A DNA stretch of 64,000 bases from an uncultured Lachnospiraceae bacterium (GCA_934394565.1 CAKRQV010000002.1:124001-188000); one strand, 5' to 3'. Shown: positions 1 to 8,567, counted from the stretch's first letter. The notes: generated by a model from the letters alone, not told the origin. Numbers and translations are program-made.

Positions 1-968
1 TCTACAGCATCCGCTTCTTTGTCCAGATCCAGTGAATATCTCAGCAGCATGGCTGCGGAAAGGATCGTTGCGATCGGGTTGGCAATATTCTGGCCTGCGA
101 TATCCGGTGCGGATCCGCCGCTCGGCTCGTAGAGACCGAATTTTGTCTCGTTCAGGCTGGCGCTGGAGAGCATACCGATAGAACCGGTCACCATGCTGGC
201 TTCGTCTGAGAGAATATCTCCAAACATATTTTCTGTCAGGATCACGTCAAACTGTGCCGGATCCTTGACCAGCTGCATGGCGCAGTTATCGACAAGCATA
301 TGCTCCAGTGTTACTTCCGGATAGTCTTTGGCAACCTCTTCTACGACTTTTCTCCAGAGTCTGGAGGAATCCAGAACGTTGGCCTTGTCTACACTTGTCA
401 CTTTCTTACGGCGTTTCATGGCAATATCAAAGCCTTTGATGGCGATACGGCGGATTTCTTCTTCGCTGTAGGTCAGTACATCGACAGCGGTATCGACACC
501 GTTTACTTTTTCAGTCTTATGTTCGCCAAAATACAGTCCGCCGGTCAGCTCACGCATGATCATCATGTCAAAACCGTCGCCGATGATCTCGTCACGCAGC
601 GGGCATGCTGCACGCAGCTCATCGTACAGGTGTGCCGGTCGCAGGTTGGCAAAAAGGCCGAGTGCCTTTCTGAGGCTGAGTAAGCCGGCCTCCGGGCGTT
701 TGGACGGCTCTAATTTGTACCACGGGGACGTGGCTGTGTTGCCGCCGATGGAGCCCATCAGTACAGCGTCGCTTGCTTTGGCCTTATCAATTGTTTCCTG
801 TGTCAGCGGAACGCCATGCACGTCGATGGAAGCGCCTCCCATCAACAGGCTTGTGTAGGAAAACGTATGTCCGTATTTTTCACATACTGTGTCGAGCACT
901 TTTTTGGCTTCTCTGACGACTTCAGGGCCAATACCGTCTCCCGGAATCAGTGCAATCTTGTATTCCAT
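1..968 (-). CDS. leuB: 3-isopropylmalate dehydrogenase (C-terminus off the left edge)
   Basis: This gene encodes 3-isopropylmalate dehydrogenase, the NAD-dependent oxidative decarboxylation step of leucine synthesis in the cytoplasm. About 322 codons are visible of the usual 355-360, so the last ~35 residues lie outside the window. The N-terminus MEYKIALIPGDGIGPEV carries the family GDGIGPE motif. Further in, GSIGGN and the C-terminal FGLYEPSGGSAPDIAGQ block (substrate and NAD binding) are typical. The ATG at 968 was preferred to an in-frame ATG at 974 because GGAG lies 9 nt from the former and only 3 nt from the latter. A promoter lies directly upstream. Any leuCD partners would be beyond the left edge. 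Confidence 0.95.
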   Translation of the reverse strand, partial: MEYKIALIPGDGIGPEVVREAKKVLDTVCEKYGHTFSYTSLLMGGASIDVHGVPLTQETIDKAKASDAVLMGSIGGNTATSPWYKLEPSKRPEAGLLSLRKALGLFANLRPAHLYDELRAACPLRDEIIGDGFDMMIMRELTGGLYFGEHKTEKVNGVDTAVDVLTYSEEEIRRIAIKGFDIAMKRRKKVTSVDKANVLDSSRLWRKVVEEVAKDYPEVTLEHMLVDNCAMQLVKDPAQFDVILTENMFGDILSDEASMVTGSIGMLSSASLNETKFGLYEPSGGSAPDIAGQNIANPIATILSAAMLLRYSLDLDKEADAV

Positions 969-1011
969 GGTCATCCACTCCTTCTCTATCTCTATATAAA
1001 ATATCGTTTCT

Positions 1012-1040
1012 ATCATAATCCAATTTTTTTCAAATTTCAA
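1012..1040 (-). promoter_or_regulatory. Sigma-A-type promoter of leuB
   Basis: On the minus strand, TTGAAA (1040-1035) is followed after a 17-nt spacer by TATGAT (1017-1012). This places transcription about 35 nt ahead of the leuB start codon. No T-box or leader peptide is evident in this short leader. Confidence 0.6.
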
Positions 1041-1075
1041 CCTTTAATATAGTAAAGAGATAGTGTATACAATAT

Positions 1076-1182
1076 GAGAGTCGGACGCAACGAGGGGATA
1101 TGGATACTTCTTTCCGAAAACGCAAACCGTTTTTGAGCGTTTTTGGGAAAGAAGTATCCATATCCCCTCGTTTCCGGTTCTC
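1076..1182. repeat. Long inverted repeat (~45-bp arms, short loop)
   Basis: The arms 1076-1123 and 1137-1182 are complementary, with a perfect central block of about 25 bp starting CGAGGGGATATGGATAC. They enclose a 13-nt loop. The element lies between the yajC terminator and the leuB promoter, so neither gene obviously needs it. It has no T-tract and is far longer than an intrinsic terminator. The gap 969-1293 otherwise holds only the leuB promoter and the yajC terminator. Confidence 0.85.
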
Positions 1183-1220
1183 ATTTCCTGCTGATTTTTT
1201 CCGGAATCTCTGTTATATAT

Positions 1221-1246
1221 CAAAAAAGCAGCCTTGTGAGGCTGCT
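1221..1246 (-). terminator. Rho-independent terminator after yajC
   Basis: On the minus strand, AGCAGCC, a 6-nt loop and GGCTGCT are followed by TTTTTTG. This sits about 48 nt beyond the yajC stop codon. Confidence 0.85.
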
Positions 1247-1293
1247 CTTTTGATTACTTAGCATGTAAAAGAAAGCTCCGGTGGATGCTTCTT

Positions 1294-1605
1294 TTATTCT
1301 GCTTTTTCCTGTTTTTCTACCTGGGTAATGGCAGCTTTTTTCATCGGGATACGGCAGTTTCTGTTATTACCGAACTCTACGACAACATCCTCTTCGGTGA
1401 TGTCGATGACGATACCGTAAAAACCGCTGGTGGTTACAACTGCATCGCCAACTTCCATCTCGTTGATCATGGATGATAATCTTTTCTGTTCTTTTTTCTG
1501 CGGACGGATCATCAGGAAATACATGATGGCGAACATGACTGCCAGCCATACGACCATCATGATCATGCTTCCGCTGCCGCTTGCGCTTGTTGTTGCTAAA
1601 ATCAT
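1294..1605 (-). CDS. yajC: Preprotein translocase subunit YajC
   Basis: This encodes a 103-residue accessory subunit of the Sec translocon (SecDF-YajC). After a short N-terminus a single transmembrane segment (about residues 12-33, MIMMVVWLAVMFAIMYFLMI) runs into the family signature RPQKKEQK. A small cytoplasmic domain follows (GDAVVTTSGFYGIV) with a charged tail. The ATG at 1605 is chosen because AGGAGG lies 7 nt upstream; an in-frame ATG further upstream (1638) has no such site. The gene follows tgt on the same strand, a common Firmicutes order, but has its own promoter in the 208-nt gap. Confidence 0.95.
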   Translation of the reverse strand: MILATTSASGSGSMIMMVVWLAVMFAIMYFLMIRPQKKEQKRLSSMINEMEVGDAVVTTSGFYGIVIDITEEDVVVEFGNNRNCRIPMKKAAITQVEKQEKAE

Positions 1606-1661
1606 AATTTTTCCTCCTGTCTTCACGGCAATGTACACACTGCCGGAAAATACCTTTATCT

Positions 1662-1690
1662 ATAATAGCGGACTTGTCCGGTGAGGGCAA
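1662..1690 (-). promoter_or_regulatory. Sigma-A-type promoter of yajC
   Basis: On the minus strand, TTGCCC (1690-1685), a 17-nt spacer and TATTAT (1667-1662) lie about 57 nt upstream of the yajC start. The spacer contains the short palindrome CGGACAAGTCCG. Confidence 0.5.
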
Positions 1691-1813
1691 GTGTTTTTTG
1701 TGACTTTACATATATTTTATAGTTAGTTACGGCTTATTTTGTCTGTTTTCTGACTTCAGATGATACGCCCTGGTAACAGAACGTTCTGTACTGCAGATCA
1801 GATGCTGACATGA

Positions 1814-2950
1814 TCACTTTTTGTCGTTTTCCATGAAGCCGTCAAGCTTGGCGCGTTTGTAACTGTCAAAGCGGTCTTCGTCCATGGCATCGCGGATTTC
1901 TGTCATCATGGTGTTATAGAAGTACAGGTTGTGCAGAACGCAAAGACGCATGCCGAGCATTTCTTTTGCCTTTAACAAATGACGGATATAAGCGCGAGAA
2001 TAATGCTGGCAGGCCGGGCATCCACAGCCTTCTTCGATCGGTCGGGCATCCAGTTCAAATTTGGCATTGAACAGGTTTAGCTTGCCCTGGTTGGTATAGA
2101 CATGACCGTGGCGGCCGTTACGGCTCGGATATACACAGTCAAAGAAATCAATACCACGTTCCACCCCTTCGAGAATGTTGGCCGGGGTACCGACGCCCAT
2201 CAGATAGGTCGGCTTGTCCTGCGGCAGGTACGGTACGACTTCGTCGAGGATGTGATACATCTGTTCATGGGTCTCACCCACAGCAAGACCTCCAACAGCG
2301 TAGCCATCCATCTCCATCTCGCTGATGCGTTTAGCATGATCAATACGGATATCATCAAAGATTGCACCTTGATTGATGCCGAAGAGAAGCTGGTTTTTAT
2401 TGATCGTGTCCTCCAGTCCGTTCAGGCGGGCCATTTCTTTCTTACATCGTGCCAGCCAGCGGGTCGTTCTGGCTACGGAATCCTCTACATACTTACGCTC
2501 TGCCACACTGGACGGGCACTCATCAAAGGCCATGGCGATTGTAGAAGCCAGGTTAGACTGGATCTGCATACTCTCCTCTGGTCCCATGAAGATTTTGTGG
2601 CCATCGATATGGCTCTGGAAATACACACCCTCTTCCTTGATCTTACGAAGACCGGCAAGGGAAAATACCTGAAATCCGCCGGAATCAGTCAGAATCGGTC
2701 TGTCCCAGTTCATAAATTTATGCAGGCCGCCGAGGGCTTTGACTACTTTGTCACCTGGGCGCACATGCAGATGGTAGGTATTGGACAGCTCCACCTGGGT
2801 GTTGATCGTGTAGAGATCCTGCGTGGACACCGCACCCTTGATGGCTGCGGCTGTACCTACATTCATAAAGACCGGTGTCTGGATCGTACCGTGTACGGTC
2901 TGCATCATGGCACGTTTGGCCCTGCCGTTGGTTTTTAATACTTTATACAT
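1814..2950 (-). CDS. tgt: tRNA-guanine transglycosylase (queuine tRNA-ribosyltransferase)
   Basis: This enzyme exchanges guanine-34 of GUN-anticodon tRNAs for preQ1 in queuosine synthesis. At 378 residues it is full length for the bacterial family. Visible signatures are DSGGFQVFSL (substrate pocket and acid/base Asp), YAVGGLAVGE, FDCVYPSRNGRHGH (nucleophilic Asp and tRNA recognition) and the zinc site GCGCPACQ with a downstream His. The start ATG has GGAA about 10 nt upstream. It has its own promoter, divergent from that of the large activase gene. Confidence 0.97.
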   Translation of the reverse strand: MYKVLKTNGRAKRAMMQTVHGTIQTPVFMNVGTAAAIKGAVSTQDLYTINTQVELSNTYHLHVRPGDKVVKALGGLHKFMNWDRPILTDSGGFQVFSLAGLRKIKEEGVYFQSHIDGHKIFMGPEESMQIQSNLASTIAMAFDECPSSVAERKYVEDSVARTTRWLARCKKEMARLNGLEDTINKNQLLFGINQGAIFDDIRIDHAKRISEMEMDGYAVGGLAVGETHEQMYHILDEVVPYLPQDKPTYLMGVGTPANILEGVERGIDFFDCVYPSRNGRHGHVYTNQGKLNLFNAKFELDARPIEEGCGCPACQHYSRAYIRHLLKAKEMLGMRLCVLHNLYFYNTMMTEIRDAMDEDRFDSYKRAKLDGFMENDKK

Positions 2951-3098
2951 TGCGTTTTGTTCCTTTTCTTTTTACTTTGTGTATTGTCGTTTTGAAGCTG
3001 CACAGCATTCCGACGGACGCTCATACCTGTGTATGATCGATCCGGCGAATGACACTTACTGTCTTTCTTTTTCCGTCATATAGCAGCGTATGTAGTCC

Positions 3099-3127
3099 AG
3101 TATAGTGGCGATTTTACAATTAATCAA
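3099..3127 (-). promoter_or_regulatory. Sigma-A-type promoter of tgt
   Basis: On the minus strand, TTGATT (3127-3122), a 17-nt spacer and TATACT (3104-3099). This gives a leader of roughly 145 nt before tgt. No known riboswitch motif was recognised in it. Confidence 0.5.
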
Positions 3128-3171
3128 CAGATTTTTTAGATTCTTTTTCGAATTATACGCCGTATTGCCAA

Positions 3172-3200
3172 TTGCCACACCGACTATTTTACTGTATAAT
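3172..3200 (+). promoter_or_regulatory. Sigma-A-type promoter of the activase gene
   Basis: TTGCCA (3172-3177), a 17-nt spacer and TATAAT (3195-3200). The start codon is about 218 nt downstream of the expected transcription start, so the transcript has a long leader. It diverges from the tgt promoter 45 bp away. Confidence 0.6.
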
Positions 3201-3257
3201 ACTCTGGATTATGACCCGTACATAATTAAATAAGTACAAACAGATGCAGACGACTTG

Positions 3258-3291
3258 CGGTTCACAGGATCTTTGTGAACCGTTGCTTTTT
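3258..3291 (+). terminator. Leader terminator hairpin (candidate attenuator)
   Basis: CGGTTCACA, a 7-nt loop and TGTGAACCG are followed by TTGCTTTTT. The hairpin lies between the promoter at 3172-3200 and the gene it serves. It could attenuate transcription or make a short leader RNA. No competing antiterminator or ligand motif was recognised. Confidence 0.55.
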
Positions 3292-3391
3292 CAGATACGG
3301 ACTGTAAAAGCCCTGCATCACTTCTTACACTCCGGGACAATACATACACAGGTGCTGTAAGAAGCCCCATCAACATAAACCTATATCATGC

Positions 3392-3427
3392 AAAGGAGGA
3401 GCGGTTATTTCCGCGAAAAACTGTATG
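3392..3427 (+). promoter_or_regulatory. Distant ribosome binding site with intervening hairpin
   Basis: A strong AAAGGAGG (3392-3399) lies 25 nt from the ATG at 3425, too far for normal initiation. The intervening GCGG-TTATTT-CCGC (3401-3414) can fold and bring the two to about 11 nt. Alternatively initiation uses an in-frame ATT at 3407, which is 7 nt from the Shine-Dalgarno sequence. Confidence 0.5.
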
Positions 3428-6400
3428 ACAAACACTACATATACACTTGGAATCGATATCGGTTCCACAACAGTTAAAATCGCAATTCTGGACGATGATC
3501 ACAAGATTCTCTTCTCGGATTACGAACGTCACTATGCCAACATTCAGGAGACGCTTGCTTCTCTGCTCGAAAAAGCAGAACAGCTGCTGGGAGAATGTAC
3601 CCTGCGTCCGGTCATCACCGGTTCCGGTGGACTGACACTGGCCAACCATCTGGAAATTCCGTTTGTGCAGGAGGTTATCGCCGTATCCACAGCGTTAAAA
3701 GAACGCGCACCAAAGACAGATGTTGCTATCGAACTTGGCGGCGAGGATGCCAAGATCATTTACTTTGAGGGTGGCAATGTTGAGCAGCGTATGAACGGTA
3801 TCTGTGCCGGCGGTACAGGTTCCTTTATCGACCAGATGGCGTCCCTGTTACAGACAGATGCTACAGGTCTGAACGAATATGCAAAAAATTATAAAGCACT
3901 CTACCCCATCGCAGCCCGCTGCGGTGTTTTTGCCAAATCCGATATCCAGCCACTGATCAATGACGGTGCAACCAAAGAAGACCTTTCCGCCTCCATTTTC
4001 CAGGCAGTGGTCAACCAGACCATCAGTGGTCTGGCCTGCGGTAAGCCGATCCGTGGCCATATTGCTTTCTTAGGCGGTCCGCTGCACTTTTTATCTGAGT
4101 TGAAGGAAGCCTTTATCCGTACCCTGAAGCTTGATGAAGAACATACCATCGTACCGGAAAATTCCCATCTGTTCGCTGCCATCGGTTCCGCGATGAATGC
4201 GAAAGAGACCGCTTATTCCCTGAAAGCATTAAAGGAACGTCTGCAGGCCTCTGTCAAAATGGATTTTGAAGTAGCCCGTATGGAGCCGCTGTTTGCAACG
4301 AAAGAGGACTATGCGACTTTCCGTACCCGTCAGGATCAGTACAAGATCCGTACCGGTGATCTGTCCACCTACTCCGGCAACTGCTACCTCGGCATCGATG
4401 CCGGTTCGACAACGACCAAAACAGCGCTGATCGGTGAGGACGGCACGCTGTTGTATTCTTTCTATTCTAATAACAACGGCAGCCCGCTGGCTACCACGAT
4501 CCGGTCCATTCAGGAGATCTACAGCCTGTTGCCGGAAGATGCTACGATCGTGCATGCCTGCTCCACAGGTTACGGCGAAGCGCTGATCAAATCTGCCCTG
4601 CTATTGGACGAAGGTGAAGTCGAGACCGTTGCCCACTACACGGCAGCCGCCTTTTTCCAGCCGGATGTTGACTGTATCCTCGATATCGGCGGTCAGGATA
4701 TGAAATGTATCAAGATCAAGGATCACGCTGTAGACAGTGTCCAGTTAAATGAAGCCTGTTCCTCCGGCTGTGGTTCCTTTATCGAGACCTTTGCCAAGTC
4801 CTTAAATTACAGTGTCAAAGATTTTGCCAAAGAAGCTCTCTTTGCTGAGCATCCGATCGATCTTGGTACCAGATGTACGGTTTTTATGAACTCCAAAGTA
4901 AAACAGGCGCAAAAAGAGGGCGCATCCGTTGCCGATATTTCCGCCGGTCTGGCTTATTCTGTTATCAAGAATGCTCTGTATAAGGTTATCAAGGTGTCCG
5001 ATGCCACAGAGCTTGGTAAAAATATCGTTGTACAGGGTGGTACTTTCTATAACGATGCCGTTTTGCGAAGTCTTGAAAAGATCGCCAACTGCGAGGTCAT
5101 CCGCCCGGATATCGCCGGTATCATGGGTGCTTTCGGTGCGGCTCTGATTGCCAAAGACCGTTTTGAGCCGTGCAAAGGTACAACCATGTTGTCCATCGAC
5201 GACATCAACTCCCTGGAATACTCCACAACCATGACGCACTGCCATGGATGTACCAACCAGTGTCGTCTGACCATCAACCACTTTACCGGTGGCCGCAAAT
5301 TTATCAGTGGCAACCGTTGCGAACGTGGTATCGGTAAACAAAAGAACGCTGAACACATTCCGAATCTGTTCGAATACAAGTATAAAAAGATCTTTGATTA
5401 TGCTCCGCTGGCCGAGGAAGATGCACCGCGCGGTACGGTAGGTATTCCGAGAGTCTTAAATATGTTTGAGAACTATCCGTTCTGGTTTACATTCTTTACA
5501 AAACTTGGTTACCGTGTCATCCTGTCCCCGGATTCCACAAGAAAGATCTACGAGATGGGCATCGAATCCATCCCGAGCGAATCCGAGTGCTATCCGGCCA
5601 AACTGGCCCACGGCCATATATCCTGGCTGTTAAAACAGGGGATCAAGTTCATCTTCTACCCGTGTGTTCCGTACGAGCGTGAAGAATTTGAGGGGGCAGT
5701 CAACCATTACAACTGTCCGATTGTTACTTCTTATGCTGAAAATATCAAAAATAACGTGGAAGAACTGCGTGATGAAAGCATTCGTTTTAAGAACCCGTTC
5801 TTCGCCTTTACCAATGAAGACGTCCTGACACAGGGTCTGGTGGATGCTTTTCCGGATATTCCTGCAGCTGAAATCAGAGCTGCAGCTCATGAGGGCTGGG
5901 AAGAACTCGGCAATATGCGTGAGGATATCCGCCGCAAGGGTGAAGAAACGCTTAAATGGATGAAGGACAACAATCGCCGCGGTATCGTCCTGGCCGGACG
6001 TCCGTACCATGTGGACCCGGAGATCCACCACGGTATCCCGGATATGATCAACTCCTACGGTATGGCTGTCCTGACAGAGGATTCCATCTCCCACCTGCAT
6101 CCGCTGGAGCGTCCGATCCGTGTCAACGACCAGTGGATGTACCATACGAGACTGTACGCCGCCGCCAACTATGTCAAGACCCGCGATGATCTGGATCTGA
6201 TCCAGTTAAATTCCTTTGGCTGCGGTCTGGATGCCGTTACGACTGATGAAGTATATGAAATCCTGTCAAAGAGCGGCAAGATCTATACCTGCTTAAAGAT
6301 CGACGAAGTCAACAACCTGGGTGCGGCCCGTATCCGTGTGCGTTCCCTGATCGCCGCAATCCGTGTCCGTGAGAAAGAACACAAGCAGAGAGAAATCCAG

Positions 6401-7657
6401 TCGTCTTCGATTGAGAAGGTCGTATTTACCAAAGAAATGCGAAAGACCTACACCATACTGTGTCCGCAGATGTCTCCGATCCACTTTAATATCCTGCAGC
6501 CAGCTTTCAACGCTGCCGGTTACAAGCTGGAAGTACTGCCAAACGATAATAAAGAGGCTGTCGATGTCGGTCTGAAATACGTCAATAACGACGCCTGCTA
6601 CCCGTCCCTGATGGTTGTAGGACAGATTATGCAGGCACTTCTGTCCGGCAAATACGATCTGGATCATGTAGCCGTAATCATGTCCCAGACCGGTGGTGGC
6701 TGCCGTGCTTCAAACTATATCGCCTTCATCCGCCGGGCACTGGCCAAGGCCGATATGACCCAGATTCCGGTCATTTCGATCAATCTGGCTGGTCTGGAAA
6801 GCAATCCGGGCTTTAAGATCACACCGATTCTGGCTCTGCGTCTCTCCTACGCTGCTGCCTTTGGTGATATCCTGATGCGCTGTCTGTACCGCATGCGCCC
6901 GTACGAGCTGAAAAAAGGAAGCGCAGACAAGCTGCATGAGAAATGGGAAAAGATCTGTATCGACTTTGTTTCCCAGAAACATATGTCCCACAACCGCTAC
7001 AAACAGATCTGCCGTACCATGATCCGCGACTTTGACCGTCTGCCGATTGATGAGAACTTAAAGAAACCAAGAGTTGGTATCGTCGGCGAGATCCTCGTCA
7101 AATTTCTTCCGGCTGCCAACAACCATCTGGCCGAGCTGCTGGAAAAAGAAGGCGCCGAGGCCGTCGTACCGGATCTGATCGATTTTATGAGCTATAGCTT
7201 CTACAACCTGAATTTCAAAGTAAAATATTTAGGCTCCAAGAAGTCAACAGCCCTGATGGCCAATGCCGGTATCAAATTCATCGACTGGCTAAGGAGCGCT
7301 GCTGTCAAAGAATTCGAAAAGAGCAAACACTTTGATCCGCCGGCTGACATCCGTGATCTGGCAAAATACGCCGAGCCGATTGTCTCCATGGGTAACCAGA
7401 CCGGTGAAGGATGGTTCCTGACCGGCGAAATGATGGAGCTGATCCATGGTGGAGCCAAAAATATCGTATGTATCCAGCCATTTGCCTGCCTGCCTAACCA
7501 TATCGTTGGCAAAGGCGTTATCAAAGAAATCCGCCACAGATATCCGGATGCCAATATCGTCGCTGTCGACTACGATCCAGGTGCCAGCGAAGTCAACCAG
7601 CTGAACCGTATCAAACTGATGCTGTCAACAGCAGTCAAGAACCTGGATACACTGTGA
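3425..7657 (+). CDS. Giant 2-hydroxyacyl-CoA dehydratase activase-related protein (two ASKHA domains)
   Basis: This 1410-residue protein belongs to the BcrAD/BadFG activase family (HgdC-like), in which an ASKHA ATPase drives electrons to a dehydratase or reductase. Two activase domains are seen: the first begins LGIDIGSTTVK (residue 8) with GICAGGTGSF near 124; the second begins LGIDAGSTTTK (near 321) with ACSSGCGSF near 444. A cysteine cluster CHGCTNQC with NRCERG follows near residues 606-635. The remaining ~750 residues contain more scattered cysteines and resemble the DUF2229/HgdB-like half of such fusions. This is established family knowledge; the true substrate is unknown. It stands alone behind its own promoter. 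The stop codon lies inside the first 93-bp repeat. Confidence 0.85.
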   Translation: MTNTTYTLGIDIGSTTVKIAILDDDHKILFSDYERHYANIQETLASLLEKAEQLLGECTLRPVITGSGGLTLANHLEIPFVQEVIAVSTALKERAPKTDVAIELGGEDAKIIYFEGGNVEQRMNGICAGGTGSFIDQMASLLQTDATGLNEYAKNYKALYPIAARCGVFAKSDIQPLINDGATKEDLSASIFQAVVNQTISGLACGKPIRGHIAFLGGPLHFLSELKEAFIRTLKLDEEHTIVPENSHLFAAIGSAMNAKETAYSLKALKERLQASVKMDFEVARMEPLFATKEDYATFRTRQDQYKIRTGDLSTYSGNCYLGIDAGSTTTKTALIGEDGTLLYSFYSNNNGSPLATTIRSIQEIYSLLPEDATIVHACSTGYGEALIKSALLLDEGEVETVAHYTAAAFFQPDVDCILDIGGQDMKCIKIKDHAVDSVQLNEACSSGCGSFIETFAKSLNYSVKDFAKEALFAEHPIDLGTRCTVFMNSKVKQAQKEGASVADISAGLAYSVIKNALYKVIKVSDATELGKNIVVQGGTFYNDAVLRSLEKIANCEVIRPDIAGIMGAFGAALIAKDRFEPCKGTTMLSIDDINSLEYSTTMTHCHGCTNQCRLTINHFTGGRKFISGNRCERGIGKQKNAEHIPNLFEYKYKKIFDYAPLAEEDAPRGTVGIPRVLNMFENYPFWFTFFTKLGYRVILSPDSTRKIYEMGIESIPSESECYPAKLAHGHISWLLKQGIKFIFYPCVPYEREEFEGAVNHYNCPIVTSYAENIKNNVEELRDESIRFKNPFFAFTNEDVLTQGLVDAFPDIPAAEIRAAAHEGWEELGNMREDIRRKGEETLKWMKDNNRRGIVLAGRPYHVDPEIHHGIPDMINSYGMAVLTEDSISHLHPLERPIRVNDQWMYHTRLYAAANYVKTRDDLDLIQLNSFGCGLDAVTTDEVYEILSKSGKIYTCLKIDEVNNLGAARIRVRSLIAAIRVREKEHKQREIQSSSIEKVVFTKEMRKTYTILCPQMSPIHFNILQPAFNAAGYKLEVLPNDNKEAVDVGLKYVNNDACYPSLMVVGQIMQALLSGKYDLDHVAVIMSQTGGGCRASNYIAFIRRALAKADMTQIPVISINLAGLESNPGFKITPILALRLSYAAAFGDILMRCLYRMRPYELKKGSADKLHEKWEKICIDFVSQKHMSHNRYKQICRTMIRDFDRLPIDENLKKPRVGIVGEILVKFLPAANNHLAELLEKEGAEAVVPDLIDFMSYSFYNLNFKVKYLGSKKSTALMANAGIKFIDWLRSAAVKEFEKSKHFDPPADIRDLAKYAEPIVSMGNQTGEGWFLTGEMMELIHGGAKNIVCIQPFACLPNHIVGKGVIKEIRHRYPDANIVAVDYDPGASEVNQLNRIKLMLSTAVKNLDTL

Positions 7658-7744
7658 GAAACACGCTTTGCGAATTTCTCGAGTTATCGCGGCAGTCGCC
7701 AAGGTCTCGTGCAAGCACAGACTTTGGCTCGTTGCTCGCGTAAA
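7655..7744 (+). repeat. 93-bp palindromic repeat, copy 1
   Basis: The unit opens with TGAGAAACACGC, whose TGA is the stop codon of the activase gene. It contains two potential hairpins: GAGAAA/TTTCTC, and GCCAAGGTC paired with GACTTTGGC around GTGCAAGCAC. The second is flanked by CGCG on both sides. Copy 2 follows at once, and copy 3 is at 52261. Confidence 0.9.
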
Positions 7745-7747
7745 CTA

Positions 7748-7837
7748 TGAGAAACACACTTTGCGAATTTCTCAAGTTATCGCGGCAGTCGCCAAGGTCT
7801 CGTGCAAGCACGGACTTTGGCTCGTTGCTCGCGTAAA
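7748..7837 (+). repeat. 93-bp palindromic repeat, copy 2
   Basis: This is nearly identical to copy 1 (exact period of 93 bp between TGAGAAAC starts at 7655 and 7748). The few differences, such as ACACGC to ACACAC, leave the hairpins intact. It is followed by the terminator at 7848. Confidence 0.9.
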
Positions 7838-7847
7838 TAAAATCATG

Positions 7848-7882
7848 AAAAAATCAGGGATTTCAAAAGTCCCTGATTTTTT
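7848..7882 (+). terminator. Rho-independent terminator of the activase transcript
   Basis: AAATCAGGGA, a 9-nt loop and TCCCTGATTTTTT, lying after both 93-bp repeats. The repeats are therefore transcribed as the 3' UTR of the activase gene. Confidence 0.9.
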
Positions 7883-7926
7883 CTGTTATATAAAAGCCCT
7901 TTCTATAAAAAAGGCTACATATATCG

Positions 7927-8397
7927 CTAATATTTTGTATCCGCATGCCTGTTCAGGTATACATGACACAGAAAAACACCGAACATACAGCAGATCACCC
8001 CTGCTATATATCCCGAAAAATCAATCCACATATCCGACACCTGTCCACTCCGCCCCGGCACAAACAACTGGATCGTTTCATCGCAAAACGCCGTCATCAT
8101 CCCCGCAAAACACACATTCACCAGACACTGCCATATCCCCTTTCCAGCTCCCCAAACAACCGAAAAAGCCAGCCATCCCAGCACACCAGCCACCGCATAC
8201 TCCGAAAAATGCGCCACCTTCCGAACCAAATGCTCCGTCAACACCGCATCCCCCGAAAACAACACCTCATTCACCCATCTGACAATCCTCTCACTCTTCC
8301 CCGAAGAAACCTCCGCCGTATCCATCGAATTTCTCCAAATCAAAATCGTATACCCTATATACACAATCCAAAACGCTCTTTTTTTCCCGTCTCGCAT
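7927..8397 (-). CDS. VanZ-like family membrane protein
   Basis: This 156-residue protein has the VanZ-like architecture: an N-terminal membrane segment (AFWIVYIGYTILIW), a HLVRKVAHFSEYA motif with its conserved His residues, then three hydrophobic segments with the signature CDETIQLFVPGRSGQVSDM. VanZ gives low-level teicoplanin resistance in enterococci, but most family members have no known role. The start at 8397 (MRDGKKR) follows AAAGGGGG at a suitable distance. An in-frame upstream extension to 8535 would be a glycine-rich, G-run-derived stretch and is judged non-coding. Confidence 0.85.
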   Translation of the reverse strand: MRDGKKRAFWIVYIGYTILIWRNSMDTAEVSSGKSERIVRWVNEVLFSGDAVLTEHLVRKVAHFSEYAVAGVLGWLAFSVVWGAGKGIWQCLVNVCFAGMMTAFCDETIQLFVPGRSGQVSDMWIDFSGYIAGVICCMFGVFLCHVYLNRHADTKY

Positions 8398-8567
8398 TTT
8401 ATCCCCCTTTCCATCGTACGCATCTACAAAACCTCGCACAGCAGGCGCAGCCGCCCTGTGCGTTCCCTCAAAATCCATCCGTCCCCACCCACAAACTTCC
8501 CCCTGCATTCCTCCAGCCCCAACCACTCTCCCCACCGCAGTCCCACAGCCATCCCCACATCATCAGG

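Noticed and set aside
2102..2938. Plus-strand open frame opposite tgt
   Set aside because: It is entirely antisense to a clear tgt gene and shows no domain or start site.
7655..7837. CRISPR array
   Set aside because: The tandem units join with no unique spacers, are 93 bp long, and no cas genes are near.
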